DNA of 64,000 nt from Aureimonas sp. ME7. Its GTDB lineage: Bacteria > Pseudomonadota > Alphaproteobacteria > Rhizobiales > Rhizobiaceae. The stretch is from the NCBI RefSeq assembly GCF_903970965.1, contig NZ_CAJCKW010000007.1:186001-250000 (forward strand), in the 5' to 3' direction. The translations under genes and the position numbers were made by a program. Every line of letters starts with the position of its first letter. Position 1 is the stretch's first letter. Of this stretch, positions 18,355 through 26,865 are shown one piece after another. Under the pieces are notes generated by a model that saw only the letters and a program-made list of their open reading frames with translations, made no database searches and had not been told where the DNA came from.

Positions 18355-19904
18355 TCGGCGATCGAGGCCGTCAGCGGCCAGCCGTGGCCATGCGGCTCGA
18401 TCGGCGGACGGCCGAGGTCGAGGCATCGGTTGACGAAATACACATGGTCGAGATTGACTAGCCAGGCCCAGGCGGCGTCCCCTTCGAGACCATAGCCGGT
18501 GCGCCCGTCGAAGGCGGCGCGGGCCCAAAGGGGAAACGAGGCTTCGAGGCTCGGCGCACCCTGCGCCTCGGCAAACAACGCATCCACGACGGGGTTCGCG
18601 TAGTAGGTCGGGTTGAGGTATTCGACGCCCGCCAGCGTCGACTGGTAGAGGCTGTAGAGCTGGTAGGGCGAATGACTGCCGAAGCCGAACACGGCGGGCT
18701 CGGCATGCATGACGCGGGCGATCGCGTCCCAGGAGCCGCCCTTCGGGGTCGCTTCGATCCCGAGCGGCCTCAAAAGCTCGGCCGCGACCTCCGCCAGCGC
18801 CTGACGCGTCGGGTCGGCGGCGGGATAGTTGAGGGGAAAGGCGGCGCGCACGCCGTTTCGCTCGCGCACGCCGTCCGAGCCTTCGAGCCAGCCGGCTTCA
18901 TCGAGGAGACGTCGGGCACCCTCGATGTCGGAATCCACCCGGTCCCCCGCGCCCGCCCAAGCGAGGCCGTCCACCGGGCCGAAGGCGGGCGTGCCGTGGC
19001 CGTGGAGCGCCACGTCGACGACCACCTGCCGGTCGAGCCCCCGATTGATCGCGTGGCGGATCGCCGGGTCCGAGGTGACGGCGTTGCCGAGCGGCTGGCC
19101 GGCCGCGTTCGTCCGCCCCTCGGCGGGCAGGAAGGGAAGGCTGAGGCCGCGATTGTCCACCGTGCGGACGGACACCGCCCGGAAGCCTTCGGGCACGTCG
19201 TCCGCCAAGGGGGCCGGCGCGGACACGATGTCGACGCGCGCCGCTCGCGCGGCCGCCAGCCCCGCGTCCTCCCCCGTGAACAGGAAGGTCAGCCGCTCGA
19301 AAGCGGGCTTCTCGCCGTAATAGTTCGGATTGCGCTCCACGATCAGCTGCTCGCCCTCCCGCCAGGACACGAGGCGATAGGGGCCGGAACCGAGCGGGTG
19401 GCGGGCGTAGTCCGGGCCGTAGGCGTCGGCGGGCACAATGCCGAGGGTGAAGAAGGTTTCGGTGAAGGTGATCCAGGGCTTGCGCAGGCGCAGCACCACC
19501 GTCGTGTCGCCGATCGCCTCGGCGCTTTCGAGCACGGACAGGTCCAGGGCACCCGCAGTGTCCCGCGCCTTGTTGTAGGTGAAGGCGACGTCGCGCGCCC
19601 GCAACGGCGAGCCGTCGGAAAAGCGCACGTCCGGCCGGATCTCGATCGTCCATCGCAGGCGATCCTCCGACAGGGTCCAGCGCGTGGCGAGATCGGCTTG
19701 CGTCGCCAAGTCGGCGTCGCGGCGCAGCAGCGTCGATTGGAACAGGGGATGGCCGTAGGATCCCCAGCCGAGGATCGGGTCGTAGCCGGTGTCCGGCTCG
19801 CCGCCGATGGCGAGCACGAGATCGGTCCGGGGCGCGGCGAGGGTCGATGCGGGCCCCGCCAGAATGCCGAGAAGCGCGGCCGCGATAGCCCATTTCCGTG
19901 CCAT
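18333..19904 (-). CDS. nikA: Nickel-binding periplasmic protein NikA
   Basis: A 523-residue SBP_bac_5 protein with a signal peptide ending near TLAAP. It shows the NikA/peptide-binding protein pattern: [58 protein letters not shown] and [13 protein letters not shown]. coli NikA captures nickel as a metallophore complex. It heads the nik operon on the minus strand, starting 53 bp from the NikR operator, and is divergent from nikR. The local context makes nickel more likely than peptides. Confidence 0.88.
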   Translation of the reverse strand: MARKWAIAAALLGILAGPASTLAAPRTDLVLAIGGEPDTGYDPILGWGSYGHPLFQSTLLRRDADLATQADLATRWTLSEDRLRWTIEIRPDVRFSDGSPLRARDVAFTYNKARDTAGALDLSVLESAEAIGDTTVVLRLRKPWITFTETFFTLGIVPADAYGPDYARHPLGSGPYRLVSWREGEQLIVERNPNYYGEKPAFERLTFLFTGEDAGLAAARAARVDIVSAPAPLADDVPEGFRAVSVRTVDNRGLSLPFLPAEGRTNAAGQPLGNAVTSDPAIRHAINRGLDRQVVVDVALHGHGTPAFGPVDGLAWAGAGDRVDSDIEGARRLLDEAGWLEGSDGVRERNGVRAAFPLNYPAADPTRQALAEVAAELLRPLGIEATPKGGSWDAIARVMHAEPAVFGFGSHSPYQLYSLYQSTLAGVEYLNPTYYANPVVDALFAEAQGAPSLEASFPLWARAAFDGRTGYGLEGDAAWAWLVNLDHVYFVNRCLDLGRPPIEPHGHGWPLTASIAEWRWTCD

Positions 19905-19957
19905 GTCCGTCGTCCCCGCGCGCGCTGTCGAATCGGGCGGACCATAGAGGCGGGAGA

Positions 19958-19985
19958 GTATGAGGTCTATATCAAAACATCATAC
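19958..19985. promoter_or_regulatory. NikR operator (GTATGA-N16-TCATAC)
   Basis: The two half-sites GTATGA (19958-19963) and TCATAC (19980-19985) are separated by exactly 16 nt, identical to the operator bound by E. coli NikR. It lies between divergent nikA and nikR. Nickel-loaded NikR is expected to repress nikABCDE and possibly its own gene. Confidence 0.93.
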
Positions 19986-20072
19986 TCGGCGACCACGCCC
20001 TTGGGTCCTGCTTTGCCCGCACCGCGCCCTTCGGGTTATGAGATCGCGATCCACCGGAAAGGGCTCTTCCCG

Positions 20073-20492
20073 ATGCAGCGCGTGACCGTGACGCTCGACG
20101 ACGAACTGATGGCCGCGCTCGACGAGGTCATGGCCGAGCGCGGCTACCAGAACCGCTCGGAAGCGATCCGCGACCTCGCCCGCTCGGGGCTCGCTCGCGC
20201 GCGGCAGGATTCCGGCGCGGCGGGCCCCTGCGTCGCCGCCTTGGTCTATGTCTACGATCACGCCGCGCGCGACCTGTCGCGCCGGCTCACCAACGCCCAT
20301 CACGACCATCACGACCTGTCGGTGTCGAGCCTCCATGTCCATCTCGACCACGGGACCTGCATGGAGGTTTCGGTGCTGAAGGGGGAAACGGGCGCGGTGC
20401 GCCATTTCGCCGAGCACGTCATGGCCGAGCGCTCGGTGCGCCACGGCGAACTGGTGCTGATCCCCGACGCGCCGGGCGGGACGCGGGACTGA
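20073..20492 (+). CDS. nikR: Nickel-responsive regulator NikR
   Basis: A 139-residue ribbon-helix-helix repressor. The N-terminal strand and helices ([11 protein letters not shown], then [10 protein letters not shown]) bind DNA, and a C-terminal ACT-like domain binds nickel. All four high-affinity ligands can be placed: His77, His88, His90 and Cys96, in [15 protein letters not shown] and HGTCMEV. It should repress the divergent nik operon when nickel is sufficient. ATG 20073 is preceded by GGAAAGGG at 20056-20063; the far longer open frame upstream is a shadow of nikA. Confidence 0.95.
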   Translation: MQRVTVTLDDELMAALDEVMAERGYQNRSEAIRDLARSGLARARQDSGAAGPCVAALVYVYDHAARDLSRRLTNAHHDHHDLSVSSLHVHLDHGTCMEVSVLKGETGAVRHFAEHVMAERSVRHGELVLIPDAPGGTRD

Positions 20493-20495
20493 ACC

Positions 20496-20720
20496 TCAGG
20501 CGGCCGTGCGCAGGAGAACGGGTGCGGCCGCTTCGGGCGGCATCAGAAAAACGCCGCGCGCCGCTTCCCGCTCGGCCGCCTCGCGATCGGCCAGCACCAT
20601 CGCCAGTCGCGCCGCTTCCAGGCGATATCGCTCGATCTCGCCGGTGGAGGGGCGAAGCACGAGATCGAAGCGCCGGGTCAGCTCGTCGCGAAGAAGGGTC
20701 GGGTCGTCGAAGCGGTTCAT
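20496..20720 (-). CDS. Small hypothetical protein
   Basis: A 74-residue soluble, charged, Leu/Ala/Arg-rich sequence (MNRFDDPTLLRDEL) predicted mostly helical. It has no membrane segment, Cys or recognisable motif. It ends 3 bp after nikR in the convergent orientation. I do not recognise it; it is accepted because its frame has a sensible start and fills the space between nikR and the channel gene. Confidence 0.45.
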   Translation of the reverse strand: MNRFDDPTLLRDELTRRFDLVLRPSTGEIERYRLEAARLAMVLADREAAEREAARGVFLMPPEAAAPVLLRTAA

Positions 20721-20934
20721 GCCCTCCGATGTGGCGCGGCACCCTGCGATGTCGAGATGGGCGCGGGCCCATTCGCCAGCCCTGCGACAACTTGAGACGG
20801 CCTGACCCCGGCAGCCACATTTCGGCCCCCGAGATGCCGGTAGAACGCCCGGCGCCGGGCGGCCCTCAGCCGCCGGGCACGAGGGTTCACCTTGAGGGGA
20901 CGGCGCCTGGCCGGGCGCTGCAAGCGACGCGTCC

Positions 20935-23271
20935 ATGCTGCACTTCACTCGCCTTCTTCGCGCCGTCTGGATGTCTCTCCTCCTGGCGCTGCTCCTCGGC
21001 GCTGCCGGAGCCCGGGCGCAGGAAAGCGATGCCGCCCCTTCCCCGATCGCGGTGGTGGACGCGCAGGCGAGCGAGCTCGCAGCGATCACGACCGCCGCCA
21101 ACGCGGACACGACCACCGACGCGAAGGCAGCCCTACGCGACCGCGCCATGACGGTCGGGGTGACGGCCAACGAGGCCGTCGGCACGATGGAGCCCGAGCT
21201 TGCCGCGCTCGACGCGCGCATCGCCGAGCTCGGGGAGCCGAGCGACGGGGAGGCACCCGACGTCAAGGCGCAGCGCGATCGCCTGACGGCCGAGCGCAAC
21301 GATCTCGATTCGGCCATCAAGCGCGGCCGGCTGGTTTCCGCCGACGCCAAGCAAACGATCGACCGGATGATCCGCGAGATCAACGAGGCCTTCAGCCGCG
21401 ATACGTTCAGCCAGGTCGCCTCGCCCCTGTCGCCTTCGCTTTGGACGGATGTCGCCAAGGCCCTGCCCGACGATCTCGCGCGTCTGGGCGACTTCATCCA
21501 CGACGCGATCGCCCAGATTCCTCAGACGCGCCTGTCGTCCAGAATCGCGGTGGTGGCCGGCTCGATCGGGCTGGCGCTCCTGCTTCTCGTGCCGCTGCGC
21601 CGCTGGCTTCGCGAAAAAGGGCGTCGCTTCGCGGTGGAGCAGGTTCCCGGCTCGCGCGCCCGCCGCTCGGGGCTGGCGCTCTGGTTCGTTCTCGTCGGCA
21701 CGCTGACGGCGGCCCTCGGCTTCACGCTTCTCACCTACGGGCTGAACTGGGCGGGCGTCCTCACCTACCGGACGCGGCCTCTCGTCGAAGTGCTCGCCAC
21801 CACCGCCTCCGTCGGCGCCTTCGTGGTGTCGCTGGGAGCCGGCCTTCTTCTCGTCGGCCAGGCCTCCTGGCGGCTCCTGCCGCTGGACGACGAGGCGGCC
21901 GAGCGCCTCCGGCCGTTTCCCGTCACCGCCGCGCTTCTCACCTTCTTCGGCGTCCTCCTCGTGGAAGGCGGGCGGTCGGTCGGCGTCAGCCAGGCGGCCG
22001 CGATCGTCCTCAACTACGCCGTCGCCTTCACCTACGGCGCGCTGATCGTCTCGGTTCTCCTGACGCTCGGGCGCCTGCGCCGGGCACGAAGCGACGCGGC
22101 GAACCGGGAGCCCAGCGCTCGCACGACCCTCATCACCCTGGCGACGCTGGCGGCCTGGATCTGCGTCCTCGTCAGCCTCGTCGCCGCGCTCCAGGGCTAT
22201 GTGAACCTCGCCCTGTTCCTGACGCGGCAGGTGATCTGGACGGCGATCGTCTCCTCGGCCGCCTATCTCCTGCTCGTGGTCGTCGACGACGTGTTCACGA
22301 CCTTCCTGTCGGCCGACAGCCGGCTCGGCCGCTCGCTGCATACGGGGCTCGGCCTTCGCAAGACCCAAGTGCGCCAGCTCGGCGTGGTCCTGTCGGCGGT
22401 CCTTCGCATCGCCATCCTGGTTCTGGCCGCGCTCCTCCTGTCCGGGCCGCTCGGGCCGGGCGCAAGCTCCCTGTTCTACCAGTTCAGCTCCTCGGCCGAG
22501 ATCCGCGTCGGCGGCTTCACTATCGTGCCGGGCGCGATCCTGAAGGCGGCCGTCGCGCTGACCGTCGGCATCGCGCTGATGCGCGTCGTGCGTCACTGGC
22601 TGGAGCAGCGCTTCCTGCCGGCGACCGACCTCGACCAGGGCGCGCGCAACTCGGTCTCCACCATCGTCAGCTATGCCGGCATCATCCTCGCCGGCTTCTG
22701 GGCGATCACGACGCTCGGCATCGGCGTCGAGCGCATCGCCCTCGTGGTGTCGGCGCTGTCGGTGGGTATCGGCTTCGGCCTCCAGGCGATCACCCAGAAC
22801 TTCGTGTCGGGCCTGATCCTCCTCGCCGAGCGGCCGGTGAAGATCGGCGACACCGTGCGCATCGGCACGGACGAGGGCGACGTGAAGCGCATCTCGGTGC
22901 GCTCCACCGAGATCCAGATCGCCGACCGCTCGACGTTGATCGTGCCCAATTCCGAGCTCGTCACCAAGTCGATCCGCAACATGACGCTGGCCGACCCGCT
23001 CGGGCGCATCCAGATCATGTTCTCCGCCACGCTCGATGTGGACGTGGCGGCGGTGCGTCAGGCACTCCTCGACATCTACGCCGCCCACGACGCGGTGCTC
23101 GCCGACCCTTCGCCCAGCGTCTTCATCGACGGGATCGACGAGGGCAAGGTGACGTTCAAGTCCTTCGCCTTCGTGAGTGGGCCGCGTCAGGTCTACGGAA
23201 CGCGCTCGACCATCCTGTTCCAGCTTCTGGAGCGTTTTCGCACGGAAGGGATTCCGCTGGTCGCGGCGTGA
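20935..23271 (+). CDS. MscS-family mechanosensitive channel with DUF3772 periplasmic domain
   Basis: A 778-residue protein. A signal peptide ends near GARAQ, then a helical periplasmic domain of the DUF3772 type runs to about residue 190, followed by roughly nine membrane segments. The C-terminal MscS core includes SVGIGFGLQAITQNFVSG (the pore-lining helix and its hinge, about residues 605-622), LAERPVKIGDTVRIG and VPNSELVTKSIRNM in the beta domain. It would gate under membrane tension to release solutes on hypo-osmotic shock, like large MscK/MscM-type channels. It stands alone in a plus-strand slot and converges with the histidine kinase gene. Confidence 0.9.
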   Translation: MLHFTRLLRAVWMSLLLALLLGAAGARAQESDAAPSPIAVVDAQASELAAITTAANADTTTDAKAALRDRAMTVGVTANEAVGTMEPELAALDARIAELGEPSDGEAPDVKAQRDRLTAERNDLDSAIKRGRLVSADAKQTIDRMIREINEAFSRDTFSQVASPLSPSLWTDVAKALPDDLARLGDFIHDAIAQIPQTRLSSRIAVVAGSIGLALLLLVPLRRWLREKGRRFAVEQVPGSRARRSGLALWFVLVGTLTAALGFTLLTYGLNWAGVLTYRTRPLVEVLATTASVGAFVVSLGAGLLLVGQASWRLLPLDDEAAERLRPFPVTAALLTFFGVLLVEGGRSVGVSQAAAIVLNYAVAFTYGALIVSVLLTLGRLRRARSDAANREPSARTTLITLATLAAWICVLVSLVAALQGYVNLALFLTRQVIWTAIVSSAAYLLLVVVDDVFTTFLSADSRLGRSLHTGLGLRKTQVRQLGVVLSAVLRIAILVLAALLLSGPLGPGASSLFYQFSSSAEIRVGGFTIVPGAILKAAVALTVGIALMRVVRHWLEQRFLPATDLDQGARNSVSTIVSYAGIILAGFWAITTLGIGVERIALVVSALSVGIGFGLQAITQNFVSGLILLAERPVKIGDTVRIGTDEGDVKRISVRSTEIQIADRSTLIVPNSELVTKSIRNMTLADPLGRIQIMFSATLDVDVAAVRQALLDIYAAHDAVLADPSPSVFIDGIDEGKVTFKSFAFVSGPRQVYGTRSTILFQLLERFRTEGIPLVAA

Positions 23272-23277
23272 GCCCCT

Positions 23278-24243
23278 TCACATCGACAGGCAGAAGCGGG
23301 CCGGCCCGCGCAAGGGAATCTCGATCGTCCAAACGGCACCGGTGGGGAGCCATTCGGCATGGGCGCGCGCGTCGAAATCGTCCGGCAGGGTGCGGGCGAG
23401 AAGATCGAAGCCGAAGCCTTCGCGTTCCGGCGCGGAGCCGCTCGCCGTCCCGTGCTCGCGCCAGACGAGGACGAGGCTCTCGTCGCGCCGCAGCGACCAG
23501 TCGAGCTCGACGCGCCCCTCGCTGGCGCGCAGCGCCCCGAACTTCACGGCGTTGGTGGCGAGCTCGTGGAGGGCGAGCGCGACGAGTTCCGCCAGCTTGC
23601 CCCGCACCCGCACGTCGGGCCCGGACAGAGCGAGCCGCTCCTCGCCGTGCCCGGCAAAGGAGCGCAGCTCGTCCATCGCCAGGTCGAGGAGCGGCACGCC
23701 TTGGGCGGGCCGGCGCAGGAGCGCGGACTGGATGCGCGCCAGCGCCGTGATGCGCCCGTCCACATGCATGGCGAGCTCGTCGACGCCGCCCGCCGTTTCG
23801 GCCGAGCGGCGCACCAGCGCGCGAACGGTGGACAGGACGTCGAGCATGCGCTCGTGAAACGCCGGCAGGGCGCCTTCGACATGGGGGTCCGGCACGACGT
23901 CGCTGATCGAGCCGACCCATTCGCGCACCCGCCCCCCCGGCTCCAACACCGCTTCGGCGACGAAGAGGCTCGGCACGTAGCGGTTCTGCGGGGCGCTCCA
24001 GAGACGCGCCTCGGCGCCCAACGCCGCACCGTCCCGGCGCAGCCCCTCACGCAAGGAATCCCGGTCCCCGCCGTGGACGACGCTCATCCAGCCCGACCCG
24101 AGGCAGGCCTCGAGTTCGAGCCCCGTTCGGCGCAGGAAGGACGGGCCGACCGACACCCAGCCCCCGTCCGCGGACGCCCGCCACACATGCCGGTTCGGCA
24201 TGGGCGAGGGCCGGGTTCCCGAGGGGCCGGGCGATCGGTTCAT
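23278..24243 (-). CDS. HWE-family sensor histidine kinase (PAS-type N-terminus)
   Basis: A 321-residue soluble kinase. Residues 15-125 look like a PAS sensor (WRASADGGWVSVGPSFL). A dimerisation helix follows with a candidate phospho-acceptor His in ELAMHVDGRI, and an ATPase domain with ALHELATNAVKFGAL (N box) and the HWE-type WREHG. The usual RxKNxL after the His is not conserved, so autophosphorylation may be weak. Its ATG overlaps the stop of the Crp-like gene (ATGA), so the two are co-translated. In alphaproteobacteria such kinases often feed the PhyR/EcfG general stress pathway or light and blue-light responses. Confidence 0.82.
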   Translation of the reverse strand: MNRSPGPSGTRPSPMPNRHVWRASADGGWVSVGPSFLRRTGLELEACLGSGWMSVVHGGDRDSLREGLRRDGAALGAEARLWSAPQNRYVPSLFVAEAVLEPGGRVREWVGSISDVVPDPHVEGALPAFHERMLDVLSTVRALVRRSAETAGGVDELAMHVDGRITALARIQSALLRRPAQGVPLLDLAMDELRSFAGHGEERLALSGPDVRVRGKLAELVALALHELATNAVKFGALRASEGRVELDWSLRRDESLVLVWREHGTASGSAPEREGFGFDLLARTLPDDFDARAHAEWLPTGAVWTIEIPLRGPARFCLSM

Positions 24244-25067
24244 ACGCTGGCCTGCCTGTGGGCTTCGGCCGCTCCCGAAAGCGGCTCCTCGCCTCCATCG
24301 GGCCGCAGATGGAGATAGGTGGGATCGAAATTGGCGAGCCGCGTCAGCGCCGGCAGGTCGTCCACCTGCAGGGTGCGCCCCTTGAGCACGATCAGCCCCT
24401 CGGCGCGCAGGTCCTGCAGCATGCGGTTGGTGTGGACGATGGAAATGCCGAGCGCGTCCGACAGGTCGGCCTGGGTGATCGGAAACGGGCAGGCGCCCGC
24501 CGCGTCCACCAGCCCGATCGAGCGCATGCGCACGAAGATCTCGCACAGGAGATGGGCCACCCGCTCCGAACCGGTTCGCTGGCCGAGATTGGCGAGCCAT
24601 TCGCGCGTCGTCGATTCGCGCACGAGCTCGTTCCACCAGAAGGCGCGGCGCAGGCGCGCGTGCCGGTCCATCAGCGCCTCGATCTCGTCGGGCACGATCT
24701 GGGCGATGCGCAGCGGCGAGATCGCGCCGATGGAATGATCCATGGCGGACAGGACATGGTTGTGCAGGTCGCACAGGTCGCCGGGCATGAAGAAGGACAG
24801 GATCTGCCGCCGCCCGTCGGGCAGCACCTTGTATCGGCAAGCGAAGCCTTCCAGGACCAGGTTGACGAAGAACGGCTTCTCGCCCTGACGGATCACGTCG
24901 TCGCGCGGCTGCAGGACGCGCGGCCGGCGATGGGTCAGATCCTGAAGCGCGGAGCGCTCCTCGTCGGACAGGACCAGAAAATTCTGCAGCTTGCGGATCA
25001 GATACACGACCAAGAACCGTTCCTCCGTGGCCGGTCCTTCCGATGGGAGCGGGGGAGATTCGTCCAT
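24240..25067 (-). CDS. Crp/Fnr-family transcriptional regulator
   Basis: A 275-residue protein with a cyclic-nucleotide-binding-like beta roll (VIRQGEKPFFVNLVLEGFACRYKVLPDGRRQIL, FFMPGDLCDLH), a dimer helix, and a C-terminal winged helix whose recognition segment is QADLSDALGISIVHTNRMLQDL. No Fnr-type iron-sulfur Cys cluster is present. This Crp subgroup is common in rhizobia next to HWE kinases and may sense membrane or redox cues. Its start is unusual: the minus-strand ATG sits against an inverted repeat TTAAC-TAG-GTTAA with no visible ribosome-binding site, so a leaderless transcript is possible. Confidence 0.88.
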   Translation of the reverse strand: MDESPPLPSEGPATEERFLVVYLIRKLQNFLVLSDEERSALQDLTHRRPRVLQPRDDVIRQGEKPFFVNLVLEGFACRYKVLPDGRRQILSFFMPGDLCDLHNHVLSAMDHSIGAISPLRIAQIVPDEIEALMDRHARLRRAFWWNELVRESTTREWLANLGQRTGSERVAHLLCEIFVRMRSIGLVDAAGACPFPITQADLSDALGISIVHTNRMLQDLRAEGLIVLKGRTLQVDDLPALTRLANFDPTYLHLRPDGGEEPLSGAAEAHRQASV

Positions 25068-25112
25068 TAACTAGGTTAAGTTCCAAGGGCTGACACCCAG
25101 GCAAACTTTTGC
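25067..25112. promoter_or_regulatory. Two inverted repeats upstream of the Crp-like gene
   Basis: TTAAC-TAG-GTTAA (25067-25079) and GCAAA-CT-TTTGC (25101-25112) are both perfect palindromes in the short gap between the divergent Crp-like gene and a small ORF. They are plausible autoregulatory operators. Neither matches a motif I can name with confidence. Confidence 0.35.
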
Positions 25113-25166
25113 TGGCCACGCGAGCCCTTCCTCCCATCTCTCCCGGAGCACGAGTTCGGAGGAATG

Positions 25167-25421
25167 ATGAGCGAGACGCAAACGCTTTTCGTCGGCGCCG
25201 TGGCGCCCGAGGACCGCCGCCGCGAGCCGTTGCACGGCACCCGCCTGTTCGCGGTGCTGGCGCCGGGATGGCCGGAGGCGGAAGCCCTGATCCGGGCGCG
25301 CGCGGGCCGCGGCGACGCGGAGATCGCGCGGCGCGAGGACGCGGCGACGCTTCTTTATGCGCGCCGGCTCCCGCTTCGCGAGAACGAGCCGCGCGAGTTC
25401 AGCCTCGACGAGCGGGGATAG
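25167..25421 (+). CDS. Small hypothetical protein
   Basis: An 84-residue soluble protein (MSETQTLFVGAVAPEDRRREPLHG), with GGAGG at 25158-25162 giving better spacing to ATG 25167 than to ATG 25164. It is acidic and basic in patches and ends in PREFSLDERG. I recognise no domain. Its strong ribosome-binding site and own divergent promoter region make it a likely real gene. Confidence 0.55.
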   Translation: MSETQTLFVGAVAPEDRRREPLHGTRLFAVLAPGWPEAEALIRARAGRGDAEIARREDAATLLYARRLPLRENEPREFSLDERG

Positions 25422-25545
25422 GCGGCGCTCGTCCTTCGGGAGCGAATGCAGCGGCGTCATCCACGGTTGCTACACCAATGGCGGGTAGGAATCGGCGAAT
25501 GCAGTTCGCGGAAACGAAGCCGTCCGGCGCATCCGAGGATCCTCC

Positions 25546-26820
25546 ATGCCGATGTCGCCACCCTCGCCTCTCAAGGTCCTGATCGTCGCGCCCAACGCGT
25601 CCGTGCGCTTCGGCGGCGAGGCGGTGCTGCCGCTGCACTACTTCCGCGGCCTCGCGCGGCGCGGACACGAGGTTCGGCTCATCGCCCACCACCGCAACCG
25701 CGAGGAGCTCCTCGGCCTGTCCGGCTACGACCACGAGCGGATGCATTTCGTGCCCGACACGGTCTGGCACAAGCTGATCTGGCGCGCCTTCGCAAGGTTT
25801 CCCGACCGGGTGCGCGACCTGATCGGCGGCGCCCTGATGACCGCCGTCAACGAATTTTATCAAGCCAGGCTGATCCGGGCGCTGGTAGCGCAAGGCCAGG
25901 TCGATCTCATCCATCAGCCGATCCCGGTGTCCCCGCTGATCCCCTCCAGCCTCCATCGCTTCGGCGTGCCCTTGGTGATCGGGCCGATGAACGGCGGGAT
26001 CGACTATCCCCCCGGCTACGGCGATTTCGAGCGAGGGGCCACGCGGGCCTCGATCGCCTGGGGGCGCCGTGCGGCGCTCCTTCTCAACCGCCTCAGCCCG
26101 GGCAAGCACCGCGCCGCCGCCCTTCTCGTCGCCAACGACCGGACGCGCCGGGCGCTTCCCGATCCCCATCATCCCGGGATCGAAACGCTGGTGGAGAACG
26201 GCGTGGACTGGGCGCTCTGGGACCGGTTCACGGGAAAGCCGCCCGCTACGGCGCGCGAAGGACTGAGGCTCGTCTATGTCGGCCGGTTCGTCGGCTGGAA
26301 GGCGATCGACGTGACGCTGCGCGCGCTTGCGCTGGCGCGGCAACAGGGCATCGACGCCCGGCTCGACCTTCTGGGCGACGGGGAGGAACGGGGCGCGCTG
26401 GAACGGCTCGCCCACGATCTCGGCCTGACGGACCATGTCACGTTCCACGGCTTCCAGCCGCAGGAAACGTGCGCCGAGATCATGTCCCGCTCCGACGCGC
26501 TGATCCTCAACTCGCTGCGCGAATGTGGCGGGGCAGTGGTTCTGGAGGCGATGGCGATGGGCCTGCCGGTGATCGCCAGCCGCTGGGGCGGGCCGGCGGA
26601 CTACCTCACGGAGGGTAGCGGCCTTCTGGTGGACCCAAGCCCGCGCGACACCTTCGCCGAGCGTCTGGCCGAGGCCATCGCGGCGCTCGCGCGCGACCCC
26701 GAAGGGCGGCGCGCCATGGGGCAGGCCGGGCGGGACACCGTCCGGCGCGACTTCGACTGGGACGGCAAGGTCGAGCGCATGGTGGAGATCTATCGATCGG
26801 CGCTCGCCGCCCAGCGGTGA
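25546..26820 (+). CDS. GT4-family glycosyltransferase
   Basis: A 424-residue GT-B enzyme. The N-terminal domain begins VLIVAPNASVRFGGEAVLP, typical of the acceptor half. The C-terminal domain has LVYVGRFVGWKAIDVTLRAL, LLGDGEER, VTFHGFQP and the nucleotide-sugar motif ECGGAVVLEAMAMGLPVIA (an EX7E-like element). Acceptor and sugar are unknown. It is isolated from the glycan cluster at 49-58 kb and converges with htpG. Confidence 0.85.
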   Translation: MPMSPPSPLKVLIVAPNASVRFGGEAVLPLHYFRGLARRGHEVRLIAHHRNREELLGLSGYDHERMHFVPDTVWHKLIWRAFARFPDRVRDLIGGALMTAVNEFYQARLIRALVAQGQVDLIHQPIPVSPLIPSSLHRFGVPLVIGPMNGGIDYPPGYGDFERGATRASIAWGRRAALLLNRLSPGKHRAAALLVANDRTRRALPDPHHPGIETLVENGVDWALWDRFTGKPPATAREGLRLVYVGRFVGWKAIDVTLRALALARQQGIDARLDLLGDGEERGALERLAHDLGLTDHVTFHGFQPQETCAEIMSRSDALILNSLRECGGAVVLEAMAMGLPVIASRWGGPADYLTEGSGLLVDPSPRDTFAERLAEAIAALARDPEGRRAMGQAGRDTVRRDFDWDGKVERMVEIYRSALAAQR

Positions 26821-26829
26821 ACACAAGCG

Positions 26830-26853
26830 GGCGGCGGACCGAAATCCGCCGCC
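26830..26853. terminator. Bidirectional hairpin between convergent glycosyltransferase and htpG genes
   Basis: A perfect 9-bp stem (GGCGGCGGA / TCCGCCGCC) with a 6-nt loop fills the 45-bp gap between two convergent stops. There is no clear T-tract on either strand, so termination efficiency is uncertain. Confidence 0.5.
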
Positions 26854-26865
26854 GGCTCGCATCGG

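Noticed and set aside
21133-23088. A 651-codon open frame antisense to the mechanosensitive channel gene
   Set aside because: It is rich in Arg, Gly, His and Asp with no hydrophobic pattern, typical of antisense frames in high-GC genes; the plus-strand frame has clear family motifs.
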